From: Planctomycetaceae bacterium
GTDB taxonomy: Bacteria; Planctomycetota; Planctomycetia; Pirellulales; Lacipirellulaceae
Direction of reading: 5' to 3'
Assembly: GCA_002713555.1 (NCBI GenBank)
Contig: PATG01000030.1
Location: 46,858-56,306, forward strand
Length of the DNA: 9,449 nucleotides
Shown here: positions 1 through 6,266 of the stretch, piece by piece
Position numbering within the stretch: the stretch's first letter is position 1
Layout of the letters: every line of letters starts with the position of its first letter
Position numbers and translations under genes: made by a program
The notes under the pieces: generated by a model
What the model saw: the letters and a program-made list of their open reading frames with translations, nothing else
The model's database searches: none
What the model was told of the DNA's origin: nothing

Positions 1-131
1 AAGCTGGACTTTTTGGTTCGGCAACAGCCTTGTTGGTCATTGAAGGAACAGGGGGAGTTACTCCCAAGAGAATGCCATCTGTTGAGGATGTAAATACTCG
101 ACTGAAAGAAGCAGGTAGACAGATGGGATAG
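1..131 (+). CDS. 3' end of an unidentified protein (partial)
   Basis: The window opens inside a reading frame (codons starting at base 3) that runs to a TAG stop at 129-131 and gives about 42 residues, beginning AGLFGSATALLVIEGTGG and ending KEAGRQMG. The composition looks like real protein: a small-residue/hydrophobic stretch, a Gly-rich turn, then an amphipathic C-terminal helix. The other two forward frames hit stops within it. It resembles the C-terminal tail of a dehydrogenase-type protein, for example the saccharopine dehydrogenase group, but this is too short to name. It shares the strand of the operon that follows, with a 69-base gap, so it could be the preceding gene of the same unit or a separate one. 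Confidence 0.6.
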   Translation, partial: AGLFGSATALLVIEGTGGVTPKRMPSVEDVNTRLKEAGRQMG

Positions 132-137
132 AAGTGA

Positions 138-176
138 TTGCAATGAATTGAGAACGGTTATTATTGTATTCTATTT
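138..176 (+). promoter_or_regulatory. possible promoter ahead of the catabolic operon
   Basis: The 69-base gap between the upstream stop (131) and the GTG start at 201 is A+T-rich compared with its surroundings. TTGCAA at 138-143 is followed 18 bases later by TATTGT at 162-167; alternatively TTGAGA at 148-153 is followed 17 bases later by CTATTT at 171-176. Both are weak matches to a sigma-70 type promoter and either could be chance. No clear operator palindrome is visible. This is the only gap on the plus strand large enough to hold a promoter for the genes at 201-7585. Confidence 0.2.
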
Positions 177-190
177 GAGCTAAACTTTTC

Positions 191-195
191 GAGGA
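191..195 (+). promoter_or_regulatory. ribosome binding site that fixes a GTG start
   Basis: GAGGA lies five bases before the GTG at 201. It supports this GTG as the true start of the Gfo/Idh/MocA oxidoreductase; the encoded protein then begins only about eight residues before the nucleotide-binding strand, which is normal for the family. Confidence 0.6.
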
Positions 196-200
196 CGACT

Positions 201-1382
201 GTGACTAAGACCTTTGGATTTGGTGTTATTGGGTGCGGCAGCATTGCACATATCGCGCATTTCCCCTCGATCGCAAAAACCGAAGGGGCAAAATTAATCG
301 CATGTTGTGATGTGAGTGAAGAGCAGGCTCGCAAAGCCGCAGATCAGTGGGAAGCGGATCACTGGTTCACGGACCATCTCGATATGCTTGACAACTGCGA
401 TGGTTTGGATGCAGTGATTATTGCCTCGCCGAATAATGCCCATCGGAACCAGGCCGTAGCTGCGGCCAAAAGAGGGATTCATGTCGTTGTCGAAAAACCA
501 CTAGCGATTACAAATCAGGAAGCTTGGGAGATAGTCGAGGCCTGCCGAGAAAACAAAGTCAAGTTGATGGTGGGCTGCGACCGACGTTTTTGGACACACA
601 ATCAATGGGCCAAGCAACTTGTTGAAGATGGTGTCATTGGCAATGTTCTCATGAGCCGGGCTTCACTGCATGAGCATTGGCACAATTATCAAAACCATGT
701 TGCACACACGGATTTTCGTTTGAATTGTGAAGTGGCGGGAGGCGCTGCCATTTCTGACACAGGTGCTCATGCCATTGATCTCTTGACCTGGCTCAACGGC
801 CAAAAGGTAAAACGAGTGGTTGGTATTGCCAAACGAATGGCAATGCCAGAGGAATATACCCAGTGTGATGATCTGGCTTGGGTGATGATGGAATTTGAAA
901 ATGGCTCCACTGGAGTAGTCCATTGCAACCGTTTTTCACATGCCGTTTCTCAGTCGACTGAGTTGTGGGGTACCGAAGGAACCATTCACACATCCACCGA
1001 TGCAGTGAATCCCTATCAAAGCTGGCCGATGGCTGTCTACACGAATCGAGATTACAACGAAGAAGATCTGCCAGAAATATTGAAGAACTATCGCTGGCCA
1101 CAATTGTTCTGGGTCGAAGATCGAATCCATCGACCTCTTCAAAAACGATGGATACCTATCTGTCCTCCACGCTCGCCCAATAATTATGAGCGGATGTGCA
1201 AACACTTCATGGATTGCTTATTGCACGATGAAGAGCCGCTTGTTTCTGGCGAAGATGGGGCACGGTCTATTGAAGTCATGTGTGCCGTTTTTAAATCCAT
1301 GGAAACGGGTGCTTGGGTGGATCTTCCTCTCAAAGAAGAAGTGACACCTCCTCATTACCAGCGCATTCCTAACGAAGACTGA
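201..1382 (+). CDS. Gfo/Idh/MocA family NAD(P)-dependent oxidoreductase
   Basis: 393-residue cytoplasmic oxidoreductase, the usual length for the family, whose members oxidise or reduce hydroxyl groups of sugars, inositols and their derivatives with NAD(P). The N-terminal Rossmann fold shows the GCGSIA glycine motif at residues 11-16, SPNNAH at 76-81, and the diagnostic EKP at 98-100 with the conserved Lys99. The C-terminal substrate domain contains the GGAAISDTGAHAIDLL block (180-195), in which Asp186 and His190 are the expected active-site residues. The start is GTG, supported by GAGGA at 191-195. It is the first gene of a tight plus-strand run, 14 bases ahead of the epimerase, so it probably catalyses an early oxidation in the pathway. 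The substrate cannot be read from the sequence: myo-inositol, hexose, 3-keto-sugar and sugar-acid activities all occur in this family. Confidence 0.95.
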   Translation: MTKTFGFGVIGCGSIAHIAHFPSIAKTEGAKLIACCDVSEEQARKAADQWEADHWFTDHLDMLDNCDGLDAVIIASPNNAHRNQAVAAAKRGIHVVVEKPLAITNQEAWEIVEACRENKVKLMVGCDRRFWTHNQWAKQLVEDGVIGNVLMSRASLHEHWHNYQNHVAHTDFRLNCEVAGGAAISDTGAHAIDLLTWLNGQKVKRVVGIAKRMAMPEEYTQCDDLAWVMMEFENGSTGVVHCNRFSHAVSQSTELWGTEGTIHTSTDAVNPYQSWPMAVYTNRDYNEEDLPEILKNYRWPQLFWVEDRIHRPLQKRWIPICPPRSPNNYERMCKHFMDCLLHDEEPLVSGEDGARSIEVMCAVFKSMETGAWVDLPLKEEVTPPHYQRIPNED

Positions 1383-1396
1383 AAGACCTTCATTTG

Positions 1397-2329
1397 ATGA
1401 CAACAGCTTTAGTTACTGGTGGTACAGGGTTTGTCGGCAGGGAATTGGTGCGCCAGTTACTGGACCGAGGTGACAAGGTTGCCGTACTTTCACGCAGGCG
1501 GCCTTTAGAAGAGGTTAAGTGGCTAGAGTGTGATCTGTTGGATGCCAAGGGTTTAAGCGGACAAATTGCTCAATTGTCACCTGATGTTATTTATCACTTG
1601 GCCTCTCTCCCGGGCGATACGGGCAATCCCCAGGAAATGGTCGAGGTGAACGTCACCGGTTTGACGAATCTCTTGGAAGCGGCTCGCGCCAGTAAAGTCA
1701 GCCGCTTTGTTCACTCAAGCAGTATCTCTGCCTACGAATGGTTTCCTGCAACACCATTTCGACCGCCGCTAGAAATGCCGGTGACCGAAGATCACCCCTG
1801 TCGCCCTTGTGATATGTATTCGTCGACGAAACGAATTCAAGAAATACTCGTCGAAACCTACTTTCACCAGTATCAACTACCCACCAGTATTCTGCGCCTC
1901 ACAGCCGTGGTAGGACCGGGTGGTGCCGGTGGCGGGAGAATGTGGCGAGAATTTGCCGAGCAGTTACAAGCTGGCGACAAAGTGCAACTTCCCCTCAAAA
2001 GCCCAGAAGAACTAAGCCACTTTGTGGATCTTCGCGATGTGGCTCAGATGCATTTGTTGACGGGCGAACATCCAGCAGCTGTGGGCGAGACGTTCAACTG
2101 CTGCGCATCCCAGGCAACCAGGGGCAGCGAGTTTGCTGCCATCGTCGAATCGCTGGTACCGGGAATCCAGGCGGCATTTGGATTTCCTTGGAGTATGGCG
2201 CAGGGTGGAGAAATCGAATTTGACATGTCGAAGATGAAACGACTCTTAGGCTTTGCTCCGCAATACACGCTCCGCGACGCGGTCCAAAGTATTTACGATT
2301 GGGTTCAAGCAGGTGGATTAAAAAACTAA
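1397..2329 (+). CDS. NAD-dependent epimerase/dehydratase (extended SDR)
   Basis: 310-residue extended short-chain dehydrogenase/reductase of the sugar-nucleotide epimerase/dehydratase superfamily, a normal length. The NAD-binding TGGTGFVG motif is at residues 7-14. HLAS (67-70) corresponds to the HxAA strand, HSSSISAY (106-113) carries the catalytic Ser, and Tyr141 and Lys145 (MYSSTK) form the YxxxK pair. HFVDLRDVA (208-216) is the conserved cofactor/substrate-domain block. I chose ATG 1397; a TTG immediately upstream at 1394 would add one residue and sits nearer the GAAAG at 1381-1385, so the start is uncertain by one codon. Members of this group act on nucleotide sugars but also on free sugars and sugar acids as C1 dehydrogenases or epimerases. 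In a catabolic operon the second role is more likely, but that is inference. Confidence 0.93.
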   Translation: MTTALVTGGTGFVGRELVRQLLDRGDKVAVLSRRRPLEEVKWLECDLLDAKGLSGQIAQLSPDVIYHLASLPGDTGNPQEMVEVNVTGLTNLLEAARASKVSRFVHSSSISAYEWFPATPFRPPLEMPVTEDHPCRPCDMYSSTKRIQEILVETYFHQYQLPTSILRLTAVVGPGGAGGGRMWREFAEQLQAGDKVQLPLKSPEELSHFVDLRDVAQMHLLTGEHPAAVGETFNCCASQATRGSEFAAIVESLVPGIQAAFGFPWSMAQGGEIEFDMSKMKRLLGFAPQYTLRDAVQSIYDWVQAGGLKN

Positions 2330-2345
2330 AGGTAGGCGACCTCAA

Positions 2346-3749
2346 ATGGCAAATACACCCGATATTGATCACGCCTCTACTGAGGGCAGTACCCGCTATG
2401 CATTTGTTGTGGCCCTGGTTGCTGCCTTTGGCGGTTTTTTGTTTGGCTATGACTTGCACGTCATCACGGGGGGGCAATTATTTTGGAAACCTTATTTCAA
2501 ACTCACGGAAGGAGCCTACGCCTTTGCCATGGCCTCGGCCATGATTGGCTGTATGTTTGGCCCCTCGCTAGGGCCTTGGCTGATCGATCGGATCGGTCGT
2601 CGTAGTACGCTCATGTTTTGTGCTGTGTTGTTTGGTGCCAGTGCAATTGGTACAGCACTGCCCGATAATATCTTCACCTTCAATGTATTCCGCATCGTAG
2701 GTGGGCTCGCGATTGGATTGGCCTCGGTGGCGTCACCAATGTATATCGCCGAGATTGCACCGGCTCGCTTGCGAGGACGACTGGGCCTGATGTTTCAGGT
2801 TGCTGTCACTATCGGCTCGACCTGTTCTATCCTCTTCTGTTGGTGGCTCTCACTACTGGCGGAACAAGGCAGTATCAATTCGGAATCAGTTTGGCGGATC
2901 ATGTTTGGTTCCGAGTTGGTACCTGTGGTGGTCTTTTTATTCTTGCTATTCTTGGTGCCCAGAAGCCCGCGCTGGCTAGCCGAAATGGGCCGCGTGGAAG
3001 AAGCCGAGCAGATCTTGGCCAAGATCGATGGATCCCATGCGGCCAGGCAAGCCATGGTTGAGATTCACGAAGATCTGAAGCAAGAGGAAGGTAGCTGGGG
3101 TGAACTCTTCAAGGGTGGGTTTAAGTTGGCCTTGATCTGTGCCTGTCTGTTGGCACTGTTCAACAATTTAACCGGCTGGAGTGGTGTGGCCTACTACATG
3201 CCCGAGATTTTCAAGCGTGGAGGGTATGATGCACCCAGTCAGGCTATTTTCAACGCACTGATTCTGAATGTCTTTAACCTGGTGTTTACTCTGATATGTG
3301 TTTCGCTGGTCGACAAGTTTGGCAGGAAACCACTGTGGATTTGGACATCGGTCATGATGATCGGGGCTCTGATGTTCGATGCTGTCGCATTCCATTTGGC
3401 GTGGACGGGGCCGGTGATAGTTCTGGTCATTGTGTTGACAACCATTCCACACCACTTGGGTCTCGGCCCATTGCCCTGGTTGATGCAGTCCGAATTATTC
3501 CCCACTCGTTTGCGTGCCAAAGGAGTATGTATATCCACAACCATTGTTTGGATCGGCGGTTTTTTATCGGCGTATTTGTTCCCGATCGTGGCCGAATGGT
3601 CGGAGCAACTTGTCGGTTCCATCTCCTTGTTTTTCATTGTATTTATCGTGATGTGTGTGTTGTCGCTCTTATTTGGCCTGATGCTCATGCCAGAAACAAA
3701 GAATCGCACGCTAGAAGAAATTGCAGCCTCCTGGCAAAAACGTCGTTAG
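2346..3749 (+). CDS. MFS sugar porter
   Basis: 467-residue inner-membrane transporter of the sugar porter family (the family of XylE and GLUT proteins), probably proton-coupled, with about 12 membrane helices. The family signatures appear in order: GGFLFGYDLHVITGG (29-43), DRIGRRS (81-87), RLRGRLG (141-147), VPRSPRWL (204-211, variant of PESPRWL), DKFGRKPL (323-330), GPLPWLMQSELFPTRLRAKG (374-393) and the C-terminal PETKNRTLEEI (449-459). One key site differs: the helix-7 consensus QQxTGIN...YY reads NNLTGWSGVAYY (273-284), so the Gln-Gln pair and the Asn that bind hexose in XylE are replaced by Asn-Asn and Ser. This suggests a substrate other than glucose or xylose. It starts 16 bases after the epimerase gene, with AGG at 2334-2336 as a plausible ribosome binding site, and is presumably the importer for the operon's substrate. 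Confidence 0.96.
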   Translation: MANTPDIDHASTEGSTRYAFVVALVAAFGGFLFGYDLHVITGGQLFWKPYFKLTEGAYAFAMASAMIGCMFGPSLGPWLIDRIGRRSTLMFCAVLFGASAIGTALPDNIFTFNVFRIVGGLAIGLASVASPMYIAEIAPARLRGRLGLMFQVAVTIGSTCSILFCWWLSLLAEQGSINSESVWRIMFGSELVPVVVFLFLLFLVPRSPRWLAEMGRVEEAEQILAKIDGSHAARQAMVEIHEDLKQEEGSWGELFKGGFKLALICACLLALFNNLTGWSGVAYYMPEIFKRGGYDAPSQAIFNALILNVFNLVFTLICVSLVDKFGRKPLWIWTSVMMIGALMFDAVAFHLAWTGPVIVLVIVLTTIPHHLGLGPLPWLMQSELFPTRLRAKGVCISTTIVWIGGFLSAYLFPIVAEWSEQLVGSISLFFIVFIVMCVLSLLFGLMLMPETKNRTLEEIAASWQKRR

Positions 3750-3764
3750 TGAACAGGGAAATTA

Positions 3765-4736
3765 ATGTCTTACCGCGTAGTATTTACGGATCCCCATCAG
3801 CACGAGTTCAATGATGCGGTACTCGCACTCATGCGAGATGCAGGGGTGGAACTTGAATGTCGCTTGTGTCAGTCGGAGCAGGAGATCATTGACTTCTGTC
3901 GTGACGCCAATGCTGTCATGACTTCGGCTAGTCAGATTTCTGCACCTGTGATCGAAAGCATGGAAAAATGCCAGGTGATCGCGCGTCTGGGGATCGGCTA
4001 CGACAATGTTGACCACGTAGCCGCAGCGAGCAAGGGAATACCTGTGACGAACGTACCGGGGTTCTGTACCGAAGAAGTGGCAAACCATACGATCGCCTTG
4101 CTGCTGGCTTGCGCACGAAAAATTCCTCAGTTGGACGGTGAGATCCGTCAGGGCACCTGGCAACAGGAGCACGCTCTCCCCGCTCGCAGGCTATCGACTC
4201 AGTGCCTGGGACTGGTTGGGTTCGGCTCGATTGGCCAGGCAGTGGCAACACGCGCCTTGACTCTCGGCATGCGCGTGATTTTTTTTGATCCCTATGCAAG
4301 CCCTGAATCCCTCGCGTCCGATGTGCAGCGATTCGAAACACTTGAAGACTTATTGGGAGAAGCCGACTTCGTTTCGTTGCATCTTCCCTTGACTTCAGAA
4401 ACCGAGCGGTGTTTTGGCCGTTCGGCTTTCGCAGCGATGAAGTCGGGAGCGATTCTTCTTAATACGTCTCGTGGCGGCGTGGTGGAAGAGTCGGCACTCA
4501 TCGAAGCACTGGAGAGCGGAAAGATTTCTGCAGCGGGGTTAGACGTTTTGGAACAAGAACCTCCTGAAGCTTCCAATCCGCTTTTGAACATGACGAATGT
4601 TGTGATGACCCCACATTGTGCGGCGCATACATCGGATGCTATGGATGAGCTGCGCCTGCGCGCTGCCGAAGAGGTGGTTCGCGCCCTGCGCAAAGAGCCA
4701 CTGAAACATGTCGTCAACGGTGTTACGTTCCCTTGA
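3765..4736 (+). CDS. D-2-hydroxyacid dehydrogenase, CtBP/phosphoglycerate dehydrogenase-like
   Basis: 323-residue NAD-dependent D-isomer-specific 2-hydroxyacid dehydrogenase, which interconverts a 2-keto acid and a D-2-hydroxy acid. The N-terminal half carries the ARLGIGYDNVD block (73-83) and NVPGFCTEEVANHTIAL (96-112), typical of the bacterial branch related to C-terminal binding protein. The Rossmann domain has VGFGSIG at 151-157 and an Asp at the end of the next strand (FFDP, Asp175), favouring NAD over NADP. The catalytic triad is intact: Arg236 in NTSRGGVV, Glu265 in LEQEPPE and His284 in TPHCAAH. There is no C-terminal ACT domain, so serine biosynthesis is unlikely. AGGG at 3755-3758 lies six bases before the ATG, a good ribosome binding site. 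In this operon it could reduce or oxidise an acid such as glyoxylate, hydroxypyruvate or a 2-keto sugar acid; which one is inference. Confidence 0.94.
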   Translation: MSYRVVFTDPHQHEFNDAVLALMRDAGVELECRLCQSEQEIIDFCRDANAVMTSASQISAPVIESMEKCQVIARLGIGYDNVDHVAAASKGIPVTNVPGFCTEEVANHTIALLLACARKIPQLDGEIRQGTWQQEHALPARRLSTQCLGLVGFGSIGQAVATRALTLGMRVIFFDPYASPESLASDVQRFETLEDLLGEADFVSLHLPLTSETERCFGRSAFAAMKSGAILLNTSRGGVVEESALIEALESGKISAAGLDVLEQEPPEASNPLLNMTNVVMTPHCAAHTSDAMDELRLRAAEEVVRALRKEPLKHVVNGVTFP

Positions 4737-4764
4737 CGTCTTACTGGAGTAATCCGTAGCTGCT

Positions 4765-5556
4765 ATGTCTCAACGACTTCAAGATAAAGTTGTTCTCATT
4801 ACGGGTGGGGGCACGGGAATTGGCAAGGCGATCGCTTTGAAATGTGCCGACGAAGGGGGCCAAGTGGCTATCTGTGGTCGCACGCCTGAACGTCTGACCG
4901 AGGTTGAACGTGATATAACCGGTGCTGGCGGTAACGCCTTGGCGATCCGCTGCGATGTTTCACAATCCCAAGAAGTCGAAAACATGATCCGTTGTGTTGT
5001 CGATCAATTTGGCCGGTTGGATGTGTTGATCAATAATGCCGGTGTGCGAGCCAGCATTGGCTCCATCGAAGAACTTACCGAACAAGAGTGGCAAAAGACT
5101 TTCGATATCGATGCCAAGGGAAGCTGGTACTGCAGCAAATTCGCAATTCCAGCCATGCGTAACAGTGGTGGGGGATCGATCATCATGATTTCGTCTATTT
5201 CCGCCCACATCGGACAGGCCCAACAGGGATGCTACAACGCAGCCAAGGCTGCTCAGGAACTATTGATGAAATGCATGGCGCTCGATTTTGCCGCCGACAA
5301 GATTCGAGTGAATTCGATCTGCCCGGCATGGGTACGCACCGAAATGAATCACGATCAGCTTGCTGAAATGGAGAAATCGCCAGACAAAAAGTATCCACCT
5401 GGTTTGTCTTTCAACGATGTGCGCAGGTTGCACCCGTTGGGAAGAATTGGTGAACCCGAAGATGTTGCTTGGGCAGCCGTCTACCTGGCCTCGGACGAGT
5501 CGCAGTGGGTCACCGGCACTTCGCTGATGGTCGACGGCGGCTATACGTGTCAATGA
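4765..5556 (+). CDS. short-chain dehydrogenase/reductase (classical SDR)
   Basis: 263-residue classical SDR, full length. The cofactor motif TGGGTGIG is at residues 13-20, the structural NNAG at 90-93, and the catalytic residues are Ser144 (MISSISA), Tyr157 and Lys161 (YNAAK). NSICPAWVRTEM (183-194) and the C-terminal SLMVDGGY (253-260) are also conserved. Such enzymes oxidise alcohols or reduce ketones with NAD(P); the FabG and glucose/gluconate dehydrogenase branches look alike and cannot be separated by eye. A role in fatty acid synthesis is unlikely because no other lipid gene is present and the neighbours are catabolic. The ATG lies 28 bases after the previous stop. The only Shine-Dalgarno-like sequence, GGAG at 4746-4749, is about 15 bases away, farther than normal, so translation may be weak or coupled to the gene before it. 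Confidence 0.94.
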   Translation: MSQRLQDKVVLITGGGTGIGKAIALKCADEGGQVAICGRTPERLTEVERDITGAGGNALAIRCDVSQSQEVENMIRCVVDQFGRLDVLINNAGVRASIGSIEELTEQEWQKTFDIDAKGSWYCSKFAIPAMRNSGGGSIIMISSISAHIGQAQQGCYNAAKAAQELLMKCMALDFAADKIRVNSICPAWVRTEMNHDQLAEMEKSPDKKYPPGLSFNDVRRLHPLGRIGEPEDVAWAAVYLASDESQWVTGTSLMVDGGYTCQ

Positions 5557-5578
5557 TTACCACCCACACGAGTTACTC

Positions 5579-6247
5579 ATGACATTTGTTCGTTTGTCTT
5601 ACGATTTGAGCAAAGAGACACCCTATCCGGAAGGGCTGTGGCCTGTTGAGATCTCTCATGAACACGACATGAAGCAAGGGGCCATCTCGAATGTCTTTCG
5701 TTTTACAATGTGCAACCATGTCAGTACACATATCGACGGTCCTAATCATTTTGGAAAAAACAAGCCACCGCTAAATAGTTTCTCCATCAACGATTTTGTT
5801 TTCACAAAACCAAAACTGCTGCAGATACCCAAGCAAAACGGTGAAATCATCTATGCCGATGACCTTCGCCGTCATGCTGGTGCTATTTCAGATTGCGATC
5901 TCCTCCTGATGCGAACCGGCTTTGGCGCCATTCGTTCAGACGACCTAACCCGCTATGCCGAAGAAAGCCCAGGCTTCTCAGCGGATGCAGCACATTATGT
6001 GGTGGACGAACTCCCCAATGTCCGCGCATTGGCAATCGATTCGATCTCTTTTGCCTGTCCCAGACAATTGCAAGAAGGGATCGAAGCACATCAGATCATG
6101 TTGGATCAATGCGAACGCCCTATTTTCTTAATCGAAGACATTAATCTTGAGATCGAATTGACCAACCTCAAACAAATTATTGTCGCTCCGCTATTTGCCG
6201 AAAGACTAGATAGCTCTCCGTGTACCATCCTTGCAGAACTCGGCTAG
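5579..6247 (+). CDS. cyclase family protein (kynurenine formamidase-like metal hydrolase)
   Basis: 222-residue cytoplasmic protein of the cyclase/kynurenine formamidase family, of usual length. The metal-binding signature HxGTHxDxPxH appears as HVSTHIDGPNH (residues 47-57), so the metal ligands His47, His51 and Asp53 and the catalytic His57 are all kept, while the usual Gly is Ser49. Near the C-terminus His171 (EAHQIML) and Glu186 (LIEDINL) match the second pair of active-site residues. The family hydrolyses amides, esters and lactones, usually with zinc or manganese. No tryptophan-degradation genes are nearby, so opening a lactone or other cyclic product made by the dehydrogenases upstream is a better guess than kynurenine formation. 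The gene begins 22 bases after the SDR stop and ends 19 bases before the broken glycosidase gene. Confidence 0.92.
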   Translation: MTFVRLSYDLSKETPYPEGLWPVEISHEHDMKQGAISNVFRFTMCNHVSTHIDGPNHFGKNKPPLNSFSINDFVFTKPKLLQIPKQNGEIIYADDLRRHAGAISDCDLLLMRTGFGAIRSDDLTRYAEESPGFSADAAHYVVDELPNVRALAIDSISFACPRQLQEGIEAHQIMLDQCERPIFLIEDINLEIELTNLKQIIVAPLFAERLDSSPCTILAELG

Positions 6248-6266
6248 CGATTAGGACCAGGTCTCT

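Noticed and set aside
2772..2783. Repeat of the 12-base CGAGGACGACTG also found at 190-201 over the first gene's ribosome binding site
   Set aside because: The second copy is inside a conserved coding motif (RLRGRLG) of the transporter; two copies of 12 bases with no third copy or symmetry is likely chance.
3239..3709. Long open frame on the minus strand opposite the sugar porter
   Set aside because: It lies wholly antisense to a transporter with conserved motifs throughout, and its translation is low-complexity in Thr, Asn, His and Met without any recognisable domain.
3296..3814. 172-codon plus-strand frame overlapping the end of the sugar porter and the start of the hydroxyacid dehydrogenase
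   Set aside because: It overlaps two well-supported genes in another frame and has no recognisable protein features.
4292..4717. Minus-strand open frame opposite the hydroxyacid dehydrogenase
   Set aside because: Its Ser/Arg-rich translation is typical of an antisense shadow, and the plus-strand frame has all catalytic residues.
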